From Nitrospiraceae bacterium (lineage in GTDB: Bacteria; Nitrospirota; Nitrospiria; Nitrospirales; Nitrospiraceae): 64,000 nucleotides of DNA. Of this stretch, positions 27,537 to 35,950 are shown piece after piece. Below the pieces are notes generated by a model. It was not told where the DNA came from. It saw nothing but the letters and a program-made list of their open reading frames with translations, and made no database searches. The stretch's first letter is position 1. Each line of letters begins with the position of its first letter. The translations under genes were made by a program, and so were the position numbers. The stretch covers positions 96,643 to 160,642 of the forward strand of contig DASPUC010000026.1 in assembly GCA_035623075.1 (NCBI GenBank), given 5' to 3'.

Positions 27537-28930
27537 ACCTCTCATTTCACGGCGCTGCGCGGTCGGTCACGGGGAGCCGCCATCTTGTCGCAATCCCAGG
27601 TTGCAACGTGCTGATGGACTGCGGGATGTTTCAAGGGCGCCGCCAAGAAGCAGAGCGCCAGAATCGTCGCCTTGGTTTCGATCCCAAATCCATTGGAGCC
27701 GTGCTGTTGTCTCATGCCCATATCGACCATTCCGGCGCTCTGCCGATCTTGGCCAAATATGGGTTCTCTGGTAAGGTCCATATGACCCCTGCTACCGGCG
27801 ATCTCACCACCGTCATGCTGGAAGATTCAGCTCACATTCAGGAGCATGATTGTGCCTATGTAAACAAGCAGGAACGCCGACGAGGCAGACAGTGCATTCA
27901 ACCGTTCTACGACAAGGACGATGTGCGCAAGATCGTGCGACAGTTCCGCGGCGCTCGCTATGGTGATACGGTCAAGATCGCTCCGCGCATTACGGCCTCC
28001 TTTCACGATGCCGGCCATATTCTGGGCTCGGCCGCGGTGCGGCTCAAATATTCGCATCGCGGGAACACGACAACGATCCTGTTCACCGGTGACCTGGGCC
28101 GCAAGTCGATGCCGATCTTGCGCGATCCGGCACCGCCTCCTGCTTGCGATATTCTGATTATTGAATCGACCTATGGAGACCGATTGCATGAAGAGAGCCG
28201 CGAGGACATGATGGCAAAGGCGGAGGAGATCGTCACCTACATCAAAAAAACAGGCGGGAAGATCATTGTGCCGGCCTTTGCCGTCGGGCGGACCCAGGAA
28301 GTGGTCATGCGGATCAAAGATTTGGTTTCTGAAAGACGGATCGATCCGTTACCGATCTACATCGATTCGCCGTTAGCTTCGAAAGCCACCGAGATCTTCC
28401 GCCGGCACCCTGAGTGTTACGACGAGGAAACGACAAAGACCTTTTCTGCAGACGATGATCCTTTTGCTGCACGGTACATCCACTATATCTCCTCCATCGA
28501 CGACAGCAAACGCCTGAACACCGCAAAAGGCCCCTGTGTAATTATTGCTGCCTCGGGGATGTGCGAAGGCGGCCGCGTTCTCCACCACCTCAAACATGCG
28601 ATACAAGACGAAGTCAATGTCATCGCGATCGTCGGCTTTCAAGCCGAACACACACTTGGTCGCCGATTAGTTGAAGGATGGGACGTCGTCCCGATTTTCG
28701 GGGTGCCGACACCACGGCGCGCAAGGGTGGTACGCTTTAACGGCTTTTCTGCTCACGCGGATCGGAATGAACTGTTGGACTATGTCCGATCGGTGATTCC
28801 ATCTCCCGACAAAGTGTTTGTCGTCCACGGTGAAGAGAAACAGGCTCTGTCCCTAGCAGCCGCGCTCCAGAGTGAATATGCCGGCATGGACGTTGTGGTC
28901 CCGCAACAAGATTCTATCCATGAACTGTAA
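27533..28930 (+). CDS. Metallo-beta-lactamase / beta-CASP RNA exonuclease-like protein
   Basis: 465 residues. The zinc site is LSHAHIDHSGALP, with further ligands in SFHDAGHILGSA and FTGDLG. The beta-CASP part includes IIVPAFAVGRTQEV and IIAASGMCEGGRVLHHLKH, ending with FSAHADRNELLDYV and VFVVHGEE. This is the bacterial CPSF-like group thought to process RNA. All zinc ligands appear intact. It is coupled to the LOG gene upstream, and the next peptidase gene begins inside its last codons, so the three form one tight operon. Confidence 0.92.
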   Translation: MNLSFHGAARSVTGSRHLVAIPGCNVLMDCGMFQGRRQEAERQNRRLGFDPKSIGAVLLSHAHIDHSGALPILAKYGFSGKVHMTPATGDLTTVMLEDSAHIQEHDCAYVNKQERRRGRQCIQPFYDKDDVRKIVRQFRGARYGDTVKIAPRITASFHDAGHILGSAAVRLKYSHRGNTTTILFTGDLGRKSMPILRDPAPPPACDILIIESTYGDRLHEESREDMMAKAEEIVTYIKKTGGKIIVPAFAVGRTQEVVMRIKDLVSERRIDPLPIYIDSPLASKATEIFRRHPECYDEETTKTFSADDDPFAARYIHYISSIDDSKRLNTAKGPCVIIAASGMCEGGRVLHHLKHAIQDEVNVIAIVGFQAEHTLGRRLVEGWDVVPIFGVPTPRRARVVRFNGFSAHADRNELLDYVRSVIPSPDKVFVVHGEEKQALSLAAALQSEYAGMDVVVPQQDSIHEL

Positions 28931-30164
28931 TGATTTCATAAGACGGTCGCCGTGCCCTCGCAACTGGGAGCTTGTCCTCCTGGCAACCCTCTGTGCCGGT
29001 TGCGCTGCGACGGCGAGAGCGGAAGTCGCATCCGAAGCCGCCTCAGAGCAACGCGTGCACGCCCGTGACCTTGGTCTCATTGTGGGCCAGTATCAGCCTG
29101 GTCCGTTCAATGCTATTACCGACGTCGCCGGCGTGAAGGTCGGCCATACAACGCTGATCAAAGGAGATGGGCCGCTTAAGCCCGGTGATGGTCCCGTTCG
29201 AACCGGTGTGACGGTCATCATTCCTCGCGACGACGTCTGGCATAAGAAAGTGCCGGCGGGGTCGTTTGTCTTGAACGGGACCGGGGAGATGACTGGTCTC
29301 TCATGGGTGACCGAATCCGGGTTTCTCGAATACCCCGTGGCGTTGACCAACACCTTGAACGTGCCGCGCGTCGCCAATGGCATCATGAGCTGGATGATTC
29401 GGCAGTATCCGGAGATCGGTATCACCGATGATACGCTGACGCCCGTCGTGGCTGAATGCGACGACGGACGGCTGAATGACATCCAGGGACGTCACGTCTC
29501 GGAAGCAGATGTGGCAAACGCCCTCGATGGAGCCTTGTCTGGACCCGTTCCAGAGGGCACAGTCGGCGCCGGGACCGGAATGGTATCCTATGGATTTAAG
29601 GGCGGGATTGGCACAGCTTCCCGAAGTCTTCCGGAAAAAGACGGAGGGTATACCCTCGGGGTGTTGGTCAACGCCAATCACGGGCGGAGGCCAGAACTTA
29701 TCATGGGCAACATTCCCGTGGGCCAGCTCTATGATAGTGCCTCGGTACGCGCCAGCGAAGTTTCTGATGGAAGGACCGCAGGAGCCAGTGAAGGCTCGAT
29801 CATCGTGGTCATCGCCACCGATGCCCCACTCGACAGCCGGCAGCTGGCGCGCCTCGCTAAACGCGCGGCGCTCGGACTTGCACGAACTGGCTCGACGGCA
29901 CGACACGGCAGTGGTGACTTCATCCTGGCCTTCTCGACTGGCAATGTCATTCCGCACTATCCTAAACAGTCGACCTACACAGCCACTCATCTCGCGGATA
30001 CCCACCTCAATCCTCTGATCGCCGCGACCGTCGAAGCAACCGAGGAAGCGATCCTCGATGCATTGACTATGGCCACATCGGTAATCGGACGCGATGGGAA
30101 CCGTGCCGAGGCAATTTCTTTGGATCGGCTCCGGGCCTTGATCACCAGCCACCAGACGCGATAG
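28920..30164 (+). CDS. P1/DmpA-family aminopeptidase (exported)
   Basis: 414 residues from ATG 28920, overlapping the nuclease stop by 11 bases. The N-terminus has a signal with a possible lipobox (LCAGC). The body matches the S58/P1 family of self-cleaving aminopeptidases: GPFNAITDVAGVKVGHTTL, RTGVTVIIPR, AGSFVLNGTGEMTGL, and the cleavage-site region ASEGSIIVVIATDAPL, where the Gly-Ser after SE is the likely nucleophile position. It releases D- or beta-amino acids in characterised relatives. Export to the periplasm fits the signal. The same promoter as LOG probably serves it. Confidence 0.88.
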   Translation: MNCNDFIRRSPCPRNWELVLLATLCAGCAATARAEVASEAASEQRVHARDLGLIVGQYQPGPFNAITDVAGVKVGHTTLIKGDGPLKPGDGPVRTGVTVIIPRDDVWHKKVPAGSFVLNGTGEMTGLSWVTESGFLEYPVALTNTLNVPRVANGIMSWMIRQYPEIGITDDTLTPVVAECDDGRLNDIQGRHVSEADVANALDGALSGPVPEGTVGAGTGMVSYGFKGGIGTASRSLPEKDGGYTLGVLVNANHGRRPELIMGNIPVGQLYDSASVRASEVSDGRTAGASEGSIIVVIATDAPLDSRQLARLAKRAALGLARTGSTARHGSGDFILAFSTGNVIPHYPKQSTYTATHLADTHLNPLIAATVEATEEAILDALTMATSVIGRDGNRAEAISLDRLRALITSHQTR

Positions 30165-30263
30165 TCAACTGACTGTACGCCTGTATATCCAGCGAAACAT
30201 CGCTCTCTTGCATTTCACTGCATCCCCTCGCTATCCTGCTCACGAAGTCGGTCGAGGAATGTC

Positions 30264-30491
30264 ATGAACGAATACCAAATAGGCGGTGGGCTCCGGCTCC
30301 TGACCGCAGTGGAAAAAACCGATGCCTTCGGTGAATTCTTGAAAACGCGGATGGTCCGTGCGCTCGAATCCCAAGATCCGACCGAACTGCACTATCTGCT
30401 GGCACAACTCGACGATTACTATTCCTACATGTGGCGATACTACAAGAAGCTCGCCAAGGACCGAGCGGAACGCATGGACCCTGGCGTCTGA
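30264..30491 (+). CDS. Small hypothetical protein, 75 residues
   Basis: ATG 30264 with GAGGAATG just upstream as a ribosome binding site. The protein is soluble and helical, with an aromatic-rich centre (HYLLAQLDDYYSYMWRYYKKLAKDRAERM). There is no signal peptide or Cys. I recognise no family. It ends 29 bases before the FIST protein gene on the same strand, and the ribosome binding site plus this spacing support a real gene in a short unit with it. Confidence 0.62.
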   Translation: MNEYQIGGGLRLLTAVEKTDAFGEFLKTRMVRALESQDPTELHYLLAQLDDYYSYMWRYYKKLAKDRAERMDPGV

Positions 30492-30519
30492 CCGCACGAC
30501 GACACCTATACCCTGTACG

Positions 30520-31728
30520 ATGATCACCCCTTCTTCCCGCGCTACCCACAGCAGCACACTCCAATTTGCGTCGGCGCTCTCTCGAAGCACCGATACGGAA
30601 GCGGCGGCTCGTGATGTAGCGGATACCGTCCGTCGGCAGATCGGTGAGAACCCAGTGAATCTCGCGTTCGCGTTCTTCTCCGCCCACCATGCTGCACACG
30701 CTTCCGTCATCTCAGCAATGCTGCAAGAGGCGCTACAGCCAGCGGTCTGTGTCGGTTGTTCAGGCGAAGGGGTGATCAGTGGATCTGAAGAACTGGAAAC
30801 AGCACCGGCGATCACGCTCTGGGTCGCACACCTCCCTCAAGTGCACGTGACCCCCCTCCGGCTGTCTTTTTCCGACGTGCGAGATCAGATCCAAATAAGC
30901 GGCTGGCCTGAATCCACCGTAGCCGAATCCACCTTTATCCTGGTCGCTGATCCCTTTACGACACCGATGCGAGATGTACTGTCGGTGATGGCGGATCGGT
31001 ATCCAGGGGCGAAAGCCATCGGTGGTCTGGCTGGAGGAGGCCACGATGCTGGTGCAAACCGGTTGTTGCTCGACCATGAAGTCTTCGACGGAGGACTTGT
31101 CGGCGTACGACTGGATGGACCCGTCTCGGTCCGAACGGTGATCTCACAAGGATGTCGTCCGATCGGCGATCGATTTGTCGTCACCAAAGCGGAGCGGAAT
31201 TTGGTTTATGAGCTGGGTGGAAAACCCGCGCTCCAACGGCTCCAGGACATCTTCGAATCGCTAGAGGGTACCCACCGGCGAGACGCACACCTCGCTCTCC
31301 ACCTCGGTATCGTTATCGATGAGCACCGAAATCGGTTTGAACGAGGAGACTTTCTGGTTCGGAACTTGATCGGCGCGGACCAGCAGTCCGGCGCGATCGC
31401 CATCGGCGATGTCGTTGAAGAAGGCCAGACCGTTCAGTTTCAACTTCGCGACGGCATATCCGCGAGCGAGGATTTGCAGGTCCTACTCGCCAAGGACCGT
31501 ACGGTACACCGTGCTCCTACTTTGAGCGCGTTACTCTTCAGCTGCTGTGGACGTGGACAAGGGCTGTTTGGCTACCCGCATCACGACAGCAGCGCGATTC
31601 ACGAACGATTTGGAAACATCCCCGTGGCAGGATTCTTTGCCCAAGGAGAAATTGGTCCGGTTGGAGGACGAAACTTCCTCCATGGCTATACAGCCAGTGT
31701 GGCGCTTTTTGCAGAGCCGGACTTGTGA
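30520..31728 (+). CDS. FIST-domain protein
   Basis: 402 residues from ATG 30520; the frame is open further upstream across the previous gene. The N-terminal FIST domain has [23 protein letters not shown] and later [25 protein letters not shown]. The C-terminal FIST_C domain includes [22 protein letters not shown] and ends with [15 protein letters not shown] and [31 protein letters not shown] domains are small-molecule sensors often linked to signal transduction. No kinase or cyclase domain is attached here, so it must act with a separate partner. TATACC lies seven bases before the start, a weak sign of a near-leaderless promoter. Confidence 0.88.
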   Translation: MITPSSRATHSSTLQFASALSRSTDTEAAARDVADTVRRQIGENPVNLAFAFFSAHHAAHASVISAMLQEALQPAVCVGCSGEGVISGSEELETAPAITLWVAHLPQVHVTPLRLSFSDVRDQIQISGWPESTVAESTFILVADPFTTPMRDVLSVMADRYPGAKAIGGLAGGGHDAGANRLLLDHEVFDGGLVGVRLDGPVSVRTVISQGCRPIGDRFVVTKAERNLVYELGGKPALQRLQDIFESLEGTHRRDAHLALHLGIVIDEHRNRFERGDFLVRNLIGADQQSGAIAIGDVVEEGQTVQFQLRDGISASEDLQVLLAKDRTVHRAPTLSALLFSCCGRGQGLFGYPHHDSSAIHERFGNIPVAGFFAQGEIGPVGGRNFLHGYTASVALFAEPDL

Positions 31729-31819
31729 ACGTATCGCCCCCTACCGAATTCATTCAGTAGATCGTCCGGAAGAAGCATCAGGATGTGGCCTACTGCCCAT
31801 CATGGAAACAGGAGGAAAG

Positions 31820-32188
31820 ATGAAGGGAACTGAGAATAATACTGGCAGAAATCAAATCACTACCGCATCCGGCCTCACGTATGTGGATGAGGTTGTCGGT
31901 CACGGTGAAGTCGCCGTCGCGGGAAAGACAGCGACCGTCCATTACACAGGCTGGCTAGAGAACGGGAACAAGTTCGACAGTTCCATCGACCGAGGCCAGC
32001 CATTCTCCTTTCGCCTCGGAGTCGGGCAGGTCATCAAAGGATGGGACGAAGGAGTGCAGGGCATGAAAGTGGGTGGCAAGCGGAAGCTGACGATTCCTGC
32101 CAATCTCGGATATGGTGCCAGCGGGGCCGGCGGCGTCATTCCTCCCCATGCGATCCTGATCTTCGATGTCGAACTCCTCGGCGTGTGA
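31820..32188 (+). CDS. FKBP-type peptidyl-prolyl isomerase
   Basis: 122 residues from ATG 31820 with GGAGG four bases before it; an upstream in-frame ATG at 31804 is less well placed. It carries the complete single FKBP domain: [44 protein letters not shown], and [18 protein letters not shown]. The residues lining the active site (Y, F, D, W, V, I) are all present. No signal peptide, so a cytoplasmic folding helper. gcvT starts seven bases after its stop, so both are probably co-transcribed. Confidence 0.9.
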   Translation: MKGTENNTGRNQITTASGLTYVDEVVGHGEVAVAGKTATVHYTGWLENGNKFDSSIDRGQPFSFRLGVGQVIKGWDEGVQGMKVGGKRKLTIPANLGYGASGAGGVIPPHAILIFDVELLGV

Positions 32189-32195
32189 TAATGCC

Positions 32196-33305
32196 ATGCA
32201 GCGGACGCCACTCATCGCGCAACATCAATCCGCCGGCGCCAAGCTCGTTGATTTCGCCGGCTGGGAGATGCCGATTCAATACAGCGGCGTCGTGGACGAA
32301 TACCAGACCGTCCGAACGAAGGTCGGCCTGTTTGACGTCAGCCATATGGGCCGGTTTTGGCTCTCCGGTGCCGACACACTGGCATTCCTCCAGCGAGTGA
32401 CAACCAACGACGTCAGGAAACTCGCTGTATCTCATGCCCAGTATTCCACAGTCTGCAACGAGCAAGGCGGGATCAAAGACGACATTTTTATTTATCGGAT
32501 TGCGTCGGAAGACTTCCTCTTATGCGTCAATGCCTCGAACCGTGAAAAGATTCTTTCCTGGCTGAAAAGCCACCTGGCGGCACCACAGGCGGTGATTCTT
32601 GAAGATCGTTCGATGCGGTTGTCTCAGATCGCCATTCAAGGCCCTCAGTCTCGAGAGTTGCTCGCCAGTCTCGGCGGCACAGCCCTCACCGCGCTTAAAC
32701 TTCATCAGGTCTGTCACTCGAATCTTGGTGGCTTTCCATGCCTCCTCGCGCGGACCGGCTACACCGGAGAACTGGGTTACGAAATTTACATCGACACGGA
32801 TAAGGTCGGTCGTCTATGGGACCTTCTCATGCAGAAAGGGTCGGCGTGGGGCCTCAAGCCGGCTGGTCTCGGCGCGAGAGACCTGCTCAGGCTGGAAATG
32901 GGCTACCTCCTTTACGGAAACGATATCAACGAAGAGACGACGCCGCTTGAGGCCAACGTCGAATGGACCGTCAGCTTCCAGAAAGGCGATTTCATCGGCA
33001 ATCAGGCGTTGCTCATACAAAAACAGACCGGCGTGGCTCGTCGTTTCATGGCCTTCGAGCTTGTCGAAAGGGCCGTGCCGAGGCACGGGTTCAAGATTCT
33101 TGATGCAGTATCAGCACGGATCATTGGGGAAGTCACCAGCGGTAATTTCTCACCGCTGCTTCAAAAGGGTATTGGGGTTGGCTATGTTCCTCCATCGTAC
33201 GCAATCCCGGGTACTTCACTCACGATCGACATTCGTGGGAAGGCAACCCCGGCGGTTGTCGTCAAGGGGCCGTTCTATAAGAAGCCAAGAGCCAATAGCG
33301 TATAG
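32196..33305 (+). CDS. gcvT: Aminomethyltransferase, glycine cleavage T protein
   Basis: 369 residues from ATG 32196. It transfers the methylene group from lipoyl-H protein to tetrahydrofolate. Motifs: KLVDFAGWEMPIQYSGVVDEYQTVR, LFDVSHMGRFWLSG, CNEQGGIKDDIFIYRI, GYTGELGYEIY, GARDLLRLEMGYLLYG and EVTSGNFSPLLQKGIGVGYV. It lies after the FKBP gene; gcvP is 7 kb away on the other strand, and no gcvH is seen in the window. The last residues (KKPRANSV) are written by a repeat-like stretch that continues into the intergenic region. Confidence 0.95.
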   Translation: MQRTPLIAQHQSAGAKLVDFAGWEMPIQYSGVVDEYQTVRTKVGLFDVSHMGRFWLSGADTLAFLQRVTTNDVRKLAVSHAQYSTVCNEQGGIKDDIFIYRIASEDFLLCVNASNREKILSWLKSHLAAPQAVILEDRSMRLSQIAIQGPQSRELLASLGGTALTALKLHQVCHSNLGGFPCLLARTGYTGELGYEIYIDTDKVGRLWDLLMQKGSAWGLKPAGLGARDLLRLEMGYLLYGNDINEETTPLEANVEWTVSFQKGDFIGNQALLIQKQTGVARRFMAFELVERAVPRHGFKILDAVSARIIGEVTSGNFSPLLQKGIGVGYVPPSYAIPGTSLTIDIRGKATPAVVVKGPFYKKPRANSV

Positions 33306-33358
33306 CGTATGGCACAGGCAAGATCAGAGAGCGGCATTTTTTTGTTTGTGCTATACGC
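33305..33358. repeat. Intergenic inverted repeat between gcvT and the NUDIX gene
   Basis: GCGTATGGCACA (33305-33316) and TGTGCTATACGC (33347-33358) are complementary except one G-T pair. The flanks carry related units (AGCCAATAGCGTATAGCG before; AGCCATTAGCCATCAGC after), giving a mosaic of 'AGC-AT-AGC' words. The hairpin may also act as a weak terminator, as seven T's lie just before its right arm. Confidence 0.5.
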
Positions 33359-33384
33359 CAGAAGCCATTAGCCATCAGCTCATC

Positions 33385-33900
33385 ATGATCAAGAACATCT
33401 ATAAAGGTAAAATCGTCACGTTGAATATCGACACGATCGTGCTTCCAAACGGTGTCACGGTTGACTTGGAGATCGTGCGTCATCCCGGAGCCTCGGCGGT
33501 CGTCCCGCTCAAAGAGGATGGCACTGTCGTGCTGATTCGTCAGTTTCGCCATGCGGCGGGAGGATTCATCTACGAAATTCCGGCTGGGAAGCTTTCGCCA
33601 GGAGAAGAGCCTATGGCTTGCGCGGCTCGAGAACTTGAAGAGGAAATCGGCTACAGGGCCGGTTCCTATGAATTGCTCTCCAGCATCTTTACTGCTCCAG
33701 GGTTTACGGATGAAGTCATTCACATTTACAAAGCCACCGGCTTGATGAAGGGTCGGCAACAGTTGGATCGGGACGAAGTGCTCGAGGTCGTTGAAATGCC
33801 GTTGTACGAGGCAATGACGATGATTAAAAGGGGGACGATACGCGACGCGAAAACGATTGTAGGTTTACAGATGGTCTATATTGTGAGTTGTCATCGGTAG
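33385..33900 (+). CDS. NUDIX hydrolase, ADP-ribose pyrophosphatase-like
   Basis: 171 residues from ATG 33385. The NUDIX box is complete: GKLSPGEEPMACAARELEEEIGYRAG, matching G-x5-E-x7-REUxEExGU. N-terminal strands (KIVTLNIDTIVLPNGVTVDLEIVRHPG) and FTAPGFTDEVIHIY after the box are typical of the ADP-ribose/sugar-nucleotide group. It probably hydrolyses ADP-ribose or related nucleotide sugars. It follows gcvT after 79 bases containing an inverted repeat and a TGTGCTATACG extended -10-like sequence. Confidence 0.92.
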   Translation: MIKNIYKGKIVTLNIDTIVLPNGVTVDLEIVRHPGASAVVPLKEDGTVVLIRQFRHAAGGFIYEIPAGKLSPGEEPMACAARELEEEIGYRAGSYELLSSIFTAPGFTDEVIHIYKATGLMKGRQQLDRDEVLEVVEMPLYEAMTMIKRGTIRDAKTIVGLQMVYIVSCHR

Positions 33901-33917
33901 GAAGAAGCGCCAAAGGA

Positions 33918-33940
33918 GCCTCCCGTTCCTGCCGGGAGGC
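33918..33940. terminator. Bidirectional hairpin between convergent genes
   Basis: GCCTCCCG (33918-33925) and CGGGAGGC (33933-33940), perfect 8-bp stem with a 7-base loop, placed between the NUDIX gene stop and the stop of the minus-strand gene at 33974. T-tracts on both sides are weak. Confidence 0.65.
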
Positions 33941-33973
33941 CCCTTAGGCCAGCTAGCCTCGCCAAAAACGGGA

Positions 33974-34156
33974 TTACTTGCCTTTCTCGTCCTTTTTCTT
34001 ATCCTTATCCTTCTTTTCTTCGCCGTAGATCACGACGTGGCCGCCCTTCTTCTCATCCTTCTTCTCCTTGTCCTTCTTCTCCTCACCGGCGAAGGAAGGC
34101 GCGCTGAACGCGACTGCCACTGCGACTGCCATGATTGCCATCAACATGCGCTTCAT
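33974..34156 (-). CDS. Small exported Lys/Glu-rich protein
   Basis: 60 residues with AGGAGGTGAC five bases before the ATG, an excellent ribosome binding site. Residues 1-23 form a signal peptide ending APSFAGEE. The mature part is about 37 residues of charged repeats: EEKKDKEKKDEKKGG, a short VVIYG, then EEKKDKDKKKDEKGK, so EEKKDK occurs twice around a central HVVIYGE. It is predicted disordered and periplasmic. Function unknown; polyanion or metal binding are guesses only. The good translation signal and the terminator downstream argue for a real gene. Confidence 0.72.
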   Translation of the reverse strand: MKRMLMAIMAVAVAVAFSAPSFAGEEKKDKEKKDEKKGGHVVIYGEEKKDKDKKKDEKGK

Positions 34157-34383
34157 AAATTGTCACCTCCTTTAAAGTTTGGGGAATTCATGCCGTAGAT
34201 CGGCACTAGGGGTGATGGTCAGCAAGCTTAATGCCGAATCACATGCTTGTGTAAATTTCGCTATTTATCAACGGCTTAAACATTTTCATTCCTGAGGAAT
34301 CGGAGGCTTTTACCTGCGATTTTCTGTGGCGGAATGGCTGACGGCATACTAATCTGCCTCAGACCTGGCTGGAGCCTTGGGAG

Positions 34384-34950
34384 ATGGCCACACATCGACA
34401 ACTCCCTGATTACATTCGCCCGGGTCTGAGCGTTCTGTTTGTAGGGATCAATCCTGGGCTGCGATCCGCCCACGTAGGTCACCACTTCGCCGGCCATTCC
34501 AATCGATTCTGGAAACTGCTTTATGAATCGAGACTGGTCACAGACCAACTCACCTATAAGGACGATTGGCGTCTACCTGACTGGGGGTTGGGCCTCACAA
34601 ATATCATTAGCCGCAGTAGTGCTGGCATCGATGTCCTCAAACCGCATGAATATCGGGCCGGCCTCGTCCGACTGCGAAGCAAAGTGGCTCGCTTCAGACC
34701 CAAAATCATTGCGCTGCTCGGCGTGACCATCTTTCGCATGGTCTTCCCCACTGAGACAGCACCCTTCTCCCGACTGTCGCTGGGTCTTCAGACTGCCCGG
34801 TTTGCCGGTGTTCCGGTATTTCTGCTCCCGAATCCAAGCGGACGGAACGCTCACTATTCCTATCATCGCATGTTGATGACCTTTCAAGCTCTTCGCCAGG
34901 CGGTTCCGCGTGAACGAGTTCGTCGTTCGCACTCTCCTCCTCATCAATAA
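34384..34950 (+). CDS. mug: Mismatch-specific (G/U, G/T) DNA glycosylase Mug/TDG
   Basis: 188 residues. It removes uracil or thymine mispaired with guanine. The motif VLFVGINPGLRSAHVGHHFAGHSNRFWKLL contains the catalytic NPG, and the second motif LLPNPSGRNAHYSYHRML is the DNA-intercalating loop of the Mug/TDG group. The middle segment WGLGLTNIISRSSAGIDVL is also conserved. The C-terminus is basic (RERVRRSHSPPHQ). It stands alone. The ribosome binding site is poor (GGGAG immediately before the ATG). Confidence 0.92.
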   Translation: MATHRQLPDYIRPGLSVLFVGINPGLRSAHVGHHFAGHSNRFWKLLYESRLVTDQLTYKDDWRLPDWGLGLTNIISRSSAGIDVLKPHEYRAGLVRLRSKVARFRPKIIALLGVTIFRMVFPTETAPFSRLSLGLQTARFAGVPVFLLPNPSGRNAHYSYHRMLMTFQALRQAVPRERVRRSHSPPHQ

Positions 34951-34985
34951 TCTGACAGGGACCCCTGAAGATTTTTCGGAATACT

Positions 34986-35014
34986 TTGCCTCGCCGACCA
35001 TCATTGCCTATAGT
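34986..35014 (+). promoter_or_regulatory. Promoter of the 35023 gene, leaderless layout
   Basis: TTGCCT (34986-34991), 17-base spacer, TATAGT (35009-35014), then eight bases to the GTG at 35023. AGGA lies in that gap, but only four bases from the start. Confidence 0.6.
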
Positions 35015-35022
35015 AGGAACTC

Positions 35023-35829
35023 GTGAAAATTGTACAATCAGAGCCGGCGACCGAATCTCTTCTTACCTGCCCGAAATGCGGTTGGGAGCAACCACAGGCT
35101 GATGAATGTCTGCGGTGCGGGATCGTCTTCGCGAAATACAAACCACAAGACGATCATGGTAATGAGCCTGCGCTTCCCGTACGTTCTCCTAAATCCACCC
35201 CCGCCAGACCAGGGCTTGGTTGGCGCTTCGTTCGACTGCTTCCTTTGGTCTTGCTCGCGATCACCATCACCATGCTCTTTCTGATTCTTAAGCAGGCGCC
35301 ACCGATCATGATTCAAACTGATTCTGAGGCAGCCGAGCGCGTTACTGAGAAGATGGCCCGCTTACAGCTAGCCATGGAATCAGGGCATCCCCATTCTCTC
35401 TCACTGAACGAAGCAGAACTTAACCACTGGCTCCGAAACAACCTCGCCATCGCCTCGCCGAGCCAACCAGGAGAAGCTGGCTCGAGCCTCCCAGCTGGCC
35501 AAGGAACCACCGTCCAGGAAGTGCAATCGGCGCTCAAGGATCTTCGAATTAATATGATCGACCATCAGCTCCGGGCCTATGCTCTGTTCACCATCTATGG
35601 AAGGGACATCTCGCTCCAACTTGACGGCACGCTTGAAGCCACAGACGGTGTCCTTCGATTCAAACCCCTCATGGGCAAACTTGGATCATTGCCCATCCCT
35701 CGCTCCACACTGGATCACGTCGTTCAACACCTCATCGACTCACCACAGAATCGTGACAACTTCAAACTCCCGCCGCAAATCGCCTCGGTCTGGATCGAGA
35801 ACAGCACTCTCGTCGTTGTTTCCCGATAG
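35023..35829 (+). CDS. Zinc-ribbon membrane protein of unknown function
   Basis: 268 residues from GTG 35023. A zinc ribbon lies at the N-terminus (CPKCGWEQPQADECLRCGIVF, cytoplasmic), a Pro-rich linker follows, then one membrane helix (LLPLVLLAITITMLFLIL, about residues 75-92). The C-terminal 170 residues are exported and have the look of a lipid- or ligand-binding beta domain (LSLNEAELNHWLRNNL, LRAYALFTIYGRDISLQLDGTLEATDGVLRFKPL). I recognise this layout as recurrent but cannot name a function. Confidence 0.7.
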   Translation: MKIVQSEPATESLLTCPKCGWEQPQADECLRCGIVFAKYKPQDDHGNEPALPVRSPKSTPARPGLGWRFVRLLPLVLLAITITMLFLILKQAPPIMIQTDSEAAERVTEKMARLQLAMESGHPHSLSLNEAELNHWLRNNLAIASPSQPGEAGSSLPAGQGTTVQEVQSALKDLRINMIDHQLRAYALFTIYGRDISLQLDGTLEATDGVLRFKPLMGKLGSLPIPRSTLDHVVQHLIDSPQNRDNFKLPPQIASVWIENSTLVVVSR

Positions 35830-35950
35830 CCTCGCCCCGTTTCGGCAACTCTGAATTGCGTCCCGTTCTCGCTCCTGGAACAAGCCCACAAATCGTGCTA
35901 TCTTCAGCCTCCAGCTTACATTTACTTCACCATCCTTTCAGGAGAACGCG

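Noticed and set aside
29301..30152. 283-residue minus-strand frame opposite the P1 peptidase gene
   Set aside because: The plus strand carries the full P1 family sequence; the opposite frame is a shadow.
32185..32190. GATAAT as a separate gcvT promoter
   Set aside because: It lies five bases before the ATG at the end of the FKBP gene with no convincing -35; co-transcription with FKBP is simpler.
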